Of a DNA stretch of 8,438 nt, positions 1 through 5,898 are shown one piece after another. The notes under the pieces were generated by a model. That model saw nothing but the letters and a program-made list of their open reading frames with translations. It made no database searches and was not told the origin of the DNA. Made by a program: the position numbers and the translations under genes. This DNA is from Desulfobacteraceae bacterium (GTDB taxonomy: Bacteria > Desulfobacterota > Desulfobacteria > Desulfobacterales > Desulfosalsimonadaceae). The stretch is from positions 1 to 8,438 of the forward strand of contig JAGGYV010000241.1 of the NCBI GenBank assembly GCA_021162325.1. Direction: 5' to 3'. Position 1 is the stretch's first letter. Every line of letters begins with the position of its first letter.

Positions 1-68
1 CTTAGTCTATATAAAAGGGTATGTCAATTCGGTTGGCGTAAAAAAAATTATTTTTTTCAAAAAAATGC

Positions 69-97
69 TTGACATGGATAACGCAATGCGTCATATA
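69..97 (+). promoter_or_regulatory. Sigma70-type promoter of the phasin gene, with operator in the spacer
   Basis: A perfect -35 box TTGACA (69-74) is followed after 17 bp by a weak -10 box CATATA (92-97). Transcription would begin near 104, giving a leader of about 145 nt before the phasin start at 250. The spacer holds a palindromic operator (82-93) whose final TCA overlaps the first bases of the -10 box, so a bound protein should block RNA polymerase. The same arrangement recurs at 6009-6037: 30 of 40 bases agree between 61-100 and 6001-6040. The strong -35 box with a weak -10 box is typical of a regulated promoter. The boxes are seen in the sequence; the start site is estimated. Confidence 0.75.
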
Positions 98-139
98 TGC
101 CATAACGCAACGCGTCATAAGAAATAATGCAATGCGTCA
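82..139 (+). promoter_or_regulatory. Three PhaR-like operator sites
   Basis: Three copies of a 12-bp motif lie in the same orientation: cgcaatgcgtca (82-93), cgcaacgcgtca (106-117) and tgcaatgcgtca (128-139). Copies 1 and 2 are each preceded by ATAA. Start-to-start spacing is 24 and 22 bp, close to two helical turns, so bound proteins would sit on roughly the same face. Each core is a palindrome of the form YGC-N3-GCR. As I recall them, published PhaR targets in Paracoccus, Rhodobacter and Ralstonia are TGC-N3-GCA-type sequences, which these resemble with CpG variants. Site 1 lies between the promoter boxes; sites 2 and 3 lie at or just after the expected transcription start. Binding by a PhaR protein encoded in this window is inference. 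Confidence 0.7.
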
Positions 140-249
140 CGGATGTTTTTAAAACTTTTGTAAACTTTTTAAAATTTACAGCGGTATCGACAAGATTAAC
201 GGATTTACCATATCTTTTTAATTAATAACTTTTTCAGGAGGGTAGAACA

Positions 250-801
250 ATGGCGAAAAAAGAAGCAAAAAAAGAAGAAGCAAAAAACAATGTAATCGTG
301 GAAAAATTTCAGAAGACGTCTGAGGCTGTCACCGAGAAAATCAAAGACTACAATGAGAAGTACCTGGCAGAAACCATTGAGAAGGGAAAGAAAACTTTCA
401 AAGAGTACAATGAAAAATACGTTTCTCAAAATATTGAAAAGGGTAAAGAGACCATTAAGGAATACAATGAGAAATACGTGACAAAAACCCTTGATAAAGG
501 CAAAGAATATTTTGACGGGCCGTACAAAAAGATTTCCAAAACCGTTGACGAATTTCTGGCAAAAGGCCGTGACATGGAAAAAGACGCTCTTAAAAAGCTT
601 GATGAAGTTGTCGATAACGGTAAAAAAATCATGTATAAAATTCCTATGGTTGAAACCGTTGAAAAGAAAGTTTCTAAAAGCCTGAATTCTCTGCCGAGCA
701 TTATCAATATGCCGAATAAAGGTGAAATCAAAAAATTGACCATGGCCATGCAGGCGTTGAATACCAACATTGAAACACTGAAAAAACAAAAAGCGGCATA
801 A
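250..801 (+). CDS. Phasin-like granule-associated protein with 19-residue repeats
   Basis: This encodes a 183-residue, lysine- and glutamate-rich, almost wholly helical protein with no cysteine, signal peptide or membrane segment. Residues 1-12 are a charged Lys/Glu/Ala head. Residues 32-50, 51-69 and 70-88 are three 19-residue repeats of the pattern K-E/D-YNEKY-x3-I/L-E/D-KGK. Residues 149-183 match the C-terminal pattern of granule proteins (a short N-x-P or N-L turn, then K-L-T, then A-L, then a coiled coil), also present in both PhaR-like proteins here. The likely role is to coat polyhydroxyalkanoate granules and limit their size. The start is fixed by AGGAGGG at 236-242, 7 nt upstream. 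It is probably monocistronic, with an operator-laden promoter before it and a terminator after it. The phasin assignment rests on composition, the C-terminal pattern and context; a generic coiled-coil protein is the alternative. Confidence 0.75.
   Translation: MAKKEAKKEEAKNNVIVEKFQKTSEAVTEKIKDYNEKYLAETIEKGKKTFKEYNEKYVSQNIEKGKETIKEYNEKYVTKTLDKGKEYFDGPYKKISKTVDEFLAKGRDMEKDALKKLDEVVDNGKKIMYKIPMVETVEKKVSKSLNSLPSIINMPNKGEIKKLTMAMQALNTNIETLKKQKAA
343..513 (+). repeat. Three tandem 57-bp coding repeats in the phasin gene
   Basis: Units at 343-399, 400-456 and 457-513 each encode 19 residues containing the block YNEKY followed six residues later by KGK (residues 32-88). The period of 19 is close to five turns of an alpha helix (18 residues), so conserved residues recur on nearly the same helix face. 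The DNA has diverged between units, which points to an old duplication kept by selection on the protein. Confidence 0.85.
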
Positions 802-814
802 AAAAATTAAATCG

Positions 815-848
815 ACGGCGGCATACTTTTAACGTGTGCCGCCGTTTT
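815..848 (+). terminator. Rho-independent terminator after the phasin gene
   Basis: A 12-bp stem (815-826 with 834-845, one G-T type mismatch) of mostly G and C encloses a 7-nt loop and is followed by TTTT and an AT-rich stretch. It starts 13 bp after the phasin stop codon. An A-rich stretch precedes the stem, so it could act in both directions. It separates phasin transcription from the PhaR-like gene downstream. Confidence 0.85.
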
Positions 849-869
849 AATTAAATGATTTAATGGGTA

Positions 870-898
870 TTTTATTTTTAGTTTTTTTATGCTATAGA
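870..898 (+). promoter_or_regulatory. Weak candidate promoter for the first PhaR-like gene
   Basis: The segment between the terminator and the gene start at 966 is very AT-rich. TATAGA at 893-898 can serve as a -10 box, with TTTATT (870-875) 17 bp upstream as a poor -35 box. No copy of the YGC-N3-GCR operator is found here, unlike the phasin gene and the second PhaR-like gene. The call is tentative, because AT-rich DNA gives many such matches. Confidence 0.3.
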
Positions 899-965
899 TA
901 ATCAAATATCTTTTAAATACATTTTTTTAATTATTTTGAATGAATGCACGCTAAAGGAGGTCCGG

Positions 966-1622
966 ATGTATACTATAAAAAAATATGCCAATGGTCGATT
1001 TTACGATACCGTTATAAAGAATTACATCACACGCTCCCAGATTTTTGAATTGATCCGTTCCAGAAAAAAGATCGAAATTGTTGATACGAAGTCCGGAACG
1101 GACATTACAAAAGAACTCGTCTCTCAGATCAAGGCCAAGGAAGCAAAATCCGGTAAACAGAAACCCAAATCAAAAGCAGCTTCTAAAAAGACAAAAAAAG
1201 ATTCAGCCAGCTATATCGTGCAGCTTTTTAGAAAAGGCGGCGACACACTTTCTGATTATGGTAAAAAATATGCCTCTATGTGGCAGGAAATGCTGACCAT
1301 GTCTAAAGAAGAGGTTGACAAGATTGTTAATCTGCTGGTCAAGGATAACAAAATTTCAGAATTCGAAGCCACAAAGCTGAAAAAAGAAATACTTAAATAC
1401 CGCAATAATATTCAAAGCTGGATTACAAAGAATATTGACCATCGGATCAATGAAGTTCTCGATAAAATGAACCTGGCCAACAGGGATCAGGTGGTGGCGC
1501 TGACAACTAAAATTAAATCATTAAATACTAAAATTTCAAAACTTGAAAAAATAAAAAGTTCAGCCAAGCCTGGGAAGTCAACGTCCAAAAAAACTTCAGC
1601 AGCCAAAAAAGCGAAAAAATAA
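966..1622 (+). CDS. PhaR-type PHA regulator fused to a phasin-like domain (divergent copy)
   Basis: This encodes 218 residues. Residues 2-55 match the PHB_acc_N DNA-binding domain (IKKYANGRFYDT, then YIT, then VDTKSGTDIT). The family signature is usually YANR(K/R)LYDT, and here the first Arg is Gly10 and Leu is Phe12. A Lys/Ser/Ala-rich linker (57-82) is followed by a segment like the canonical PhaR middle (83-109). Residues 112-196 resemble PhaP-type regulator phasins: L-V-K-x-N-K-I-S, then MNLANRDQVVALT, then a coiled coil. A basic tail (197-218) of Lys, Ser and Ala recalls the histone-like end of PhaF. ATG 966 was preferred to ATG 936 because AAAGGAGG (953-960) sits 5 nt before it and the protein then begins where the family begins. 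An ATPase gene follows after 27 bp with no terminator. It may be a granule-bound or DNA-bound regulator; loss of the signature Arg could change DNA recognition. Confidence 0.85.
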   Translation: MYTIKKYANGRFYDTVIKNYITRSQIFELIRSRKKIEIVDTKSGTDITKELVSQIKAKEAKSGKQKPKSKAASKKTKKDSASYIVQLFRKGGDTLSDYGKKYASMWQEMLTMSKEEVDKIVNLLVKDNKISEFEATKLKKEILKYRNNIQSWITKNIDHRINEVLDKMNLANRDQVVALTTKIKSLNTKISKLEKIKSSAKPGKSTSKKTSAAKKAKK

Positions 1623-1649
1623 CCAGTTATAAATTTTCGTGGCTTTTTC

Positions 1650-2696
1650 ATGTCAGCCAAGAACACAGCCAAAAATACAGCCAAGACGACAGATGAACAC
1701 CTGATTTCCGGAGAAAAGAAAGCCAGCGTTGCCGGTTCATCTGTTTTAGAGGAACCGGCTGCCGCATGGCTTGACCGATTGTTATCCCGTCGATTGGTTT
1801 TTGTGATGGGAAAAGGCGGAGTGGGCAAGACAACCATCAGTATTGCCCTTGCGTCTGCTGCTGAGCGCATGAATAAAAAAGTACTTCTGGCGGAAATCGG
1901 AGATACGGATTCCATTGGAAGACTATACGGGGATAAAGCCCTGACGGAAGTCCCCCGGCGGTTGACGCAGCTTATCTGGGGGGCCCGGGTTGACCCTAAA
2001 GCTGAGCTCGAAGCCTATGTCCGTTCGCATGTTACACCCGGATTTATTGCCGGTAAAATAGTCCGCAGCCGGTTGTTTGAATATCTTTTTGATGCAACCC
2101 CCGGCTTAAAAGAGGTCATGAGTCTTGGCCGTCTGTGGCGATGGGAAAAGGAAGAAAATAGCCTCGCCAGGGCAACATATGATCTAATAATTGTTGATGC
2201 GCCCGCAACCGGTCACGCGATGAGCCTTCTGCGCCTGCCTGATTTATTGATTAATATGATCCGGGTAGGCCCGGTGTCAAACCAGATACGCGGCCTTCAG
2301 CGTCTTTTGAAAAATCGTCAAAAAACCAGTCTTGTTCTTGTTTCTCTTCCTGAAGAACTTCCGGTCAATGAAGCCATTGAATTTTATTCAATGGCTGAAA
2401 ATACGCTTGATATGCCGGTTGCCGCTACATTTATCAATTGTGTATATCCTGTTGTTTTTAGTCGGATTAATTTGCAGCAGATTGAATCCATTGAAAGCAG
2501 TGACCCGGCTTTTCCTCTTTCCGCTCTAAGCAGGCTTATCGCATCCGCCAGGATTTTAACACGTCGACAAAGCGATCAGCAAAAGCATATTAAAGAAATT
2601 TATGCCAAATCAACCGGTCACGTTCAGGAAATCCCCTTTTGTTTTACAAATGATTTGACAATCAATCAAATTCGGGAATTGTCGTCTTTTAATTAG
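1650..2696 (+). CDS. ArsA/Get3-family ATPase, first of a pair
   Basis: This encodes a 348-residue cytosolic SIMIBI-class ATPase. The deviant Walker A motif GKGGVGKTT (residues 54-62) keeps the signature lysine (K55) that reaches across the dimer in Get3, ArsA and MinD. The switch II-type motif is DAPATGH (183-189), and the PGLKE segment common to bacterial members lies in between. There is no membrane segment, no Get3 CxxC zinc motif and no cysteine cluster for arsenite, so arsenic efflux is unlikely. The first 46 residues are a Ser/Thr/Lys/Ala-rich extension that is probably flexible. The start is uncertain: ATG 1650 has no clear ribosome site, and translation may be coupled to the PhaR-like gene ending 27 bp upstream. 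The next gene but for a repeat element encodes its partner. Paired ArsA-like ATPases are also known in mycobacteria (Rv3679-Rv3680), which form a complex. The substrate here is unknown. Confidence 0.85.
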   Translation: MSAKNTAKNTAKTTDEHLISGEKKASVAGSSVLEEPAAAWLDRLLSRRLVFVMGKGGVGKTTISIALASAAERMNKKVLLAEIGDTDSIGRLYGDKALTEVPRRLTQLIWGARVDPKAELEAYVRSHVTPGFIAGKIVRSRLFEYLFDATPGLKEVMSLGRLWRWEKEENSLARATYDLIIVDAPATGHAMSLLRLPDLLINMIRVGPVSNQIRGLQRLLKNRQKTSLVLVSLPEELPVNEAIEFYSMAENTLDMPVAATFINCVYPVVFSRINLQQIESIESSDPAFPLSALSRLIASARILTRRQSDQQKHIKEIYAKSTGHVQEIPFCFTNDLTINQIRELSSFN

Positions 2697-2711
2697 CGCT
2701 TTAACTAATTA

Positions 2712-2880
2712 GGGGGTGAACGAAAAGTCCGGTTTCTCGTAGGTTGGGTAGAGCCCGCTCTGACATGTTGGGTTTCGCTACGCTCTACCCAACCTACGAG
2801 AATCAAATATTTAGTCGAACTTAGATTCTAAAAGGGCGAAACCCAACAAAATATTTCCGGTGGGTTTCCGTTCAGACATT
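2712..2880. repeat. Nested inverted-repeat element between the two ATPase genes (MITE-like)
   Basis: The gap holds no gene. Its core is a perfect 21-bp inverted repeat (2734-2754 with 2782-2802) around a 27-nt loop. On the minus strand, 2766-2797 reads as one 32-base unit that starts gtaggttgggtagagcg and ends gcgaaacccaaca. Parts of a second unit in the opposite sense lie on either side of it: gtaggttgggtagagc at 2739-2754 and gcgaaacccaaca at 2836-2848. Imperfect outer ends pair TGAACG (2717-2722) with CGTTCA (2869-2874), followed on each side by A-rich and CCGG steps. I recall the GTAGGTTGGG/ACCCAACA unit as a widely dispersed bacterial intergenic repeat. No target-site duplication is clear. 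The hairpin may also reduce read-through from the first ATPase gene. Confidence 0.7.
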
Positions 2881-2905
2881 AATTAAAATTTTTCTAAAAA
2901 TATCG

Positions 2906-4042
2906 ATGACCTCTATGCTAAATTGTATCAATGAACCAGACGGTCCGGAAATTATTGTATGCTGCGGCAGCGGCGGTGTCGGGAAAACGACTATCTCGGC
3001 TGCCATCGGTTTACATGGTGCGTTGTCCGGTAAAAAAACAATTGTTTTGACGATTGATCCGGCAAAACGTTTAGCGGATTCCCTTGGTTTAAAAAGATTT
3101 GACTCGGATGCGCAGCGGGTTCCGGTTGAAAATCTCGTCGCCGGTGATGATTCCCCAATTCCTGATGCGGGTTTGTATGCTATGATGCTGGATGCCAAAC
3201 ACACGTTTGATCAATTGATTTCCCGGTACGCACCTTCTGAGTTACAGAAAAAAATTTTCAAAAACAGGTATTACCAGCATTTGTCGAATAATATGGCAGG
3301 TTCCCATGAATATATGGCAATGGAAAAGCTTTATGAAATATTCAACCAGAATCAATATGACCTGATTGTTCTGGATACGCCGCCTAGCCGACGGGCACTT
3401 GATTTCCTGGAGGCACCTCAGCGGATGTTAAATATTCTCGGTCATAATTTTTTCATGAGGATGTTTAAACCCTATCTAAAGGCCGGAAGATGGGGTGTTC
3501 GTTTTTTAAACATTTTCGCATCGCCGGTTTTAAAGGGTGTCAGCAAGGTACTTGGAAAACAGGCCTTAGATGATTTTGCGGGATTTATGCAATTGTGGGA
3601 TGATATGATGTTTGAAGGTTTCAGCCGCCGCGCGACCGCAGTGAAAGAATTGCTTGCCGGAAATAAAACGCTGTTCCTGGCTGTTTCAACCCCTCAACGG
3701 TTACCCATGGATGAAGCTATTTTTCTAAGCGAGAAACTGCTAATCAATGAGATGCCGTTTGGGGGATTCATTATAAACCGGGTGAACTTTTCAGATCCGA
3801 ATTTAGAAACACAGGGAGTTAACTCGGATAAGGTTTTTGCAGGTACACGTATTGATCCGGAATTGAGGCAAAAGTTAATATCGGTCCATAATAATATTTT
3901 AAAAATGGCGGAAAATGATGCCCGGTCGGTTAAGCGTCTGATGGATAAGACAGGGTCAGAAAAAAATGTTTTGCAGATTCCATTTGCGGATAGCGAAATC
4001 GTGGGCCTGGATGATTTATATCGTCTGTCCCGTTTTTTTTAA
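2906..4042 (+). CDS. ArsA/Get3-family ATPase, second of a pair, with altered Walker A
   Basis: This encodes 378 residues. The P-loop reads GSGGVGKTT (21-29), so the position of the signature lysine in the deviant Walker A is Ser22, while the catalytic K27 remains. Switch I-like TIDPAKRLADSLG and switch II-like DTPPSRRALDFLEAP (from D157) follow, both typical of bacterial ArsA homologues. A hydrophobic and basic middle part (about 185-235) could be a client- or membrane-facing helical region, as in Get3; that is inference. It has no membrane span and no metal motif. The start is weakly supported: ATG 2906 and ATG 2915 both lack a ribosome site, and the repeat element upstream ends 25 bp before the start. 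Together with the first ATPase it probably forms a heterodimer, with this subunit being the asymmetric one. A 20-bp inverted repeat overlaps the stop codon. Confidence 0.83.
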   Translation: MTSMLNCINEPDGPEIIVCCGSGGVGKTTISAAIGLHGALSGKKTIVLTIDPAKRLADSLGLKRFDSDAQRVPVENLVAGDDSPIPDAGLYAMMLDAKHTFDQLISRYAPSELQKKIFKNRYYQHLSNNMAGSHEYMAMEKLYEIFNQNQYDLIVLDTPPSRRALDFLEAPQRMLNILGHNFFMRMFKPYLKAGRWGVRFLNIFASPVLKGVSKVLGKQALDDFAGFMQLWDDMMFEGFSRRATAVKELLAGNKTLFLAVSTPQRLPMDEAIFLSEKLLINEMPFGGFIINRVNFSDPNLETQGVNSDKVFAGTRIDPELRQKLISVHNNILKMAENDARSVKRLMDKTGSEKNVLQIPFADSEIVGLDDLYRLSRFF

Positions 4043-4079
4043 TAGATAGATCAAAAAAATTTGATCTATCTATTAAAAA
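4036..4079. terminator. 20-bp perfect inverted repeat at the stop codon, possible bidirectional terminator
   Basis: Arms 4036-4055 and 4060-4079 are perfectly complementary around a 4-nt AAAA loop. The left arm contains the TAA stop of the second ATPase gene. The stem is AT-rich and neither strand has a free run of T after it, so it is not a textbook terminator. A long stem between two converging genes may still stop or protect both transcripts. Confidence 0.5.
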
Positions 4080-4083
4080 TGAT

Positions 4084-4169
4084 CGCGCGTTTCGCGCAGT
4101 CCATAACTTTAGGCACTTTAGATCACTTTAGTCACTTCACATTTTTTGAGTTTTTACGAAGCCGTCAAA
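4084..4169. repeat. Short repeats in the convergent intergenic region
   Basis: A small GC hairpin (gcgcg at 4085-4089, cgcgc at 4093-4097) is followed on the minus strand by GATCATTTTT and could help end the acyltransferase transcript. Then come copies of ACTTTAG at 4106-4112, 4115-4121 and 4125-4131, with a degenerate one at 4134, spaced 9 to 10 bp. Next, agtttttacgaagccgtcaa (4149-4168) recurs in altered form at 6072-6092, in the leader of the second PhaR-like gene. The whole block looks like a dispersed intergenic repeat rather than a gene. Confidence 0.45.
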
Positions 4170-4215
4170 ATTGTTTGCCAAAAAAATACAACAATCGGAG
4201 ATAAGAAACTAAAAG

Positions 4216-5898
4216 TTATCCGGCCGAGGCTTTATTGCCTTTTTCGCCTTCCTTGCCGGACGCTGGTTTCAAGTCTGCAAAACTTTCGTATTTGTTCTGG
4301 TGAATCGTGCAGTACAGGGAGTCCGTTGCTGCCCGGTTGTGGCACTGTGAACCGGCGCGAGTGATGGCCTTACATCGTATTGTCTGAATTGTACCGCCTT
4401 CGGTTTCTTCTTTGGTTATTTCAGCCGTATCCTGAAAACGGTCATTGATAATCAGCGGGTCCCTTTCGATCTGACCGGCCCGGTACATGCCAAACAGCAT
4501 TCGGTATTCATTTTCAAAATTGTCTAAAATCGTTTTCGGGTCATGCACAAGCCCGGTATCCGTGGCAATACCTAAAGAAACTTGTCCATTATAACTGATA
4601 ATACTGATCCCGAGACCCAATCCGCCGATACGGGGAACCCAGAACATGATATTTTTGATTTCTTTTCCGGAAAAATACAATGCTTCCCGGGGACCCGGCA
4701 CATTGCTCATTACGCCGGTGGTTTTATTGGCAAACATGGTGGCGCCTGTTTTGGCCAGTTTGGCAGATGATACGCCCAGCGCATTTAATAAGACATAAGC
4801 AATCGCCGCATCCGGGGCTTCTTTCAAATCATTCAGGCGGCGCTGGACTTCCCTGATCCGAAGAACCGGATCATCGATATGCACCGGCAGGGAAACCAGT
4901 ATCAGGCTAAACTGGTTACCCAGCGTGATTTCAGCTTCCATCGGGCGGATGTTGACCGGCATCGCCACCCGAATATCCAGATCGCCCACCAGGTTGTTGG
5001 ATTGCTGCAGGTATCGTCGCAATGCGCCGGTTACCATTGATACGAGAATGTCGTTAATGGTGGCGTTAAAATATTTGCCAATGGCTTTAATATCAGGAAC
5101 CGGAACGGGATTACTGAACGCAACGCTTTTTCGAATGCCAAGTTCGCCTTTAAAAACGGTTTTTTTGTCCGCCGGCATAACCATGATTTTGCTGATCACC
5201 GCAGTGGCATCAACAGCGTATTTGCCAACAAGTTTTACGCGTTTAATTATATGAGAAGGGTCGGTAATGCTGGTTTCAATTTCTTTTGATAGAAAATCGC
5301 CGACTTTTAAGGCCCGTTTCTTTGCCCGGTTGATTTTTTTAAACGTCTTTTCAAACGGCGAAAAGAGATTAGCGTCTTCTTTTTTCCCCTTTAATTCATC
5401 GACCCTGTCGGTCCATATGGCATTTGGCTCTGTGTCTGCCATGGAAAGCAGAACACGAATTAATGAAATGCCATCAGCGATACAGTGATGGATGCGAATA
5501 AATAATACACATCCCCCATCCTGGTAATTTTCAATATAATGGGATTGCCATAGCGGCTTGGTGGGGTCCAGCGGGGTGGCGGTTAAATCGCTGATGAGTT
5601 CCTGGAGCGATTCCTTGTTTCCAGGAGCGGGTAATGCGATGCGGTGTAGGTGAGACCGAATATCAAACTTGGGGTCCAGTTCCCAGATGGCATTTCCCAC
5701 GCCGCTGATGGGCCGTACCACTCGTTTTTTAAAACGATCGTAACATAATAAGCGGTTTTTGAAAGTTTCAATCAGACGATCAAAGTCCAGGGGCTCATCG
5801 AACTGAAGAAACGCTGTAATAACCATTAAATTTGTTGGGTGATCCATGTGAAGCCAGAAATTATCTATGCTTGACATGATTTCAACCTGTTTTTTCAT
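4216..5898 (-). CDS. Wax ester synthase / diacylglycerol O-acyltransferase with C-terminal zinc-knuckle-like tail
   Basis: This encodes 560 residues. The enzyme transfers an acyl group from acyl-CoA to a fatty alcohol or diacylglycerol, making wax esters or triacylglycerols at the inner membrane. The catalytic motif HHCIADG is at 137-143. PLDPTKPLW (109-117), MSNVPGP (397-403) and a late SYNG segment are family blocks in the expected order. The family usually ends near 450-480 residues, which fits the domain end at about 471 here. The last 89 residues are extra: an acidic linker, then Cys509, Cys519, Cys530 and His533 in the pattern C-K-A-I-T-x2-G-x2-C-x10-C-x2-H, then a Lys/Gly/Ala tail. This resembles small Cys3His knuckles of the DUF5763 type. 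The start is set by AAGGAGG (5905-5911 on the minus strand), 6 nt upstream. It is divergent from the second PhaR-like gene and convergent with the ATPase. A membrane anchor is not obvious. Confidence 0.9.
   Translation of the reverse strand: MKKQVEIMSSIDNFWLHMDHPTNLMVITAFLQFDEPLDFDRLIETFKNRLLCYDRFKKRVVRPISGVGNAIWELDPKFDIRSHLHRIALPAPGNKESLQELISDLTATPLDPTKPLWQSHYIENYQDGGCVLFIRIHHCIADGISLIRVLLSMADTEPNAIWTDRVDELKGKKEDANLFSPFEKTFKKINRAKKRALKVGDFLSKEIETSITDPSHIIKRVKLVGKYAVDATAVISKIMVMPADKKTVFKGELGIRKSVAFSNPVPVPDIKAIGKYFNATINDILVSMVTGALRRYLQQSNNLVGDLDIRVAMPVNIRPMEAEITLGNQFSLILVSLPVHIDDPVLRIREVQRRLNDLKEAPDAAIAYVLLNALGVSSAKLAKTGATMFANKTTGVMSNVPGPREALYFSGKEIKNIMFWVPRIGGLGLGISIISYNGQVSLGIATDTGLVHDPKTILDNFENEYRMLFGMYRAGQIERDPLIINDRFQDTAEITKEETEGGTIQTIRCKAITRAGSQCHNRAATDSLYCTIHQNKYESFADLKPASGKEGEKGNKASAG

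Noticed and set aside
82..139. CRISPR-like short repeats
   Set aside because: The three copies are 12 bp, spaced by 10-12 bp, and overlap a promoter. They are operators by position, not a CRISPR array.
205..789. Long minus-strand open frame opposite the phasin gene
   Set aside because: Its product is a Phe-rich string, the expected antisense of Lys/Glu-rich coding sequence, and it has no ribosome site. The plus-strand gene has a promoter, ribosome site and terminator.
936..965. Upstream in-frame ATG for the first PhaR-like gene
   Set aside because: It adds ten residues with no family match, has no ribosome site, and would place the strong AAAGGAGG inside the coding region. ATG 966 fits both the ribosome site and the family start.
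2690..2711. Small hairpin (taattag / ctaatta) over the stop of the first ATPase gene
   Set aside because: The stem is only 7 bp of A and T and is followed by a G run rather than a T run, so it is not supported as a terminator.
1650..4042. Arsenic resistance operon
   Set aside because: ArsA-like ATPases are present, but there is no arsB, arsC, arsR or arsD and no conserved cysteine set for arsenite. The neighbours are storage genes.
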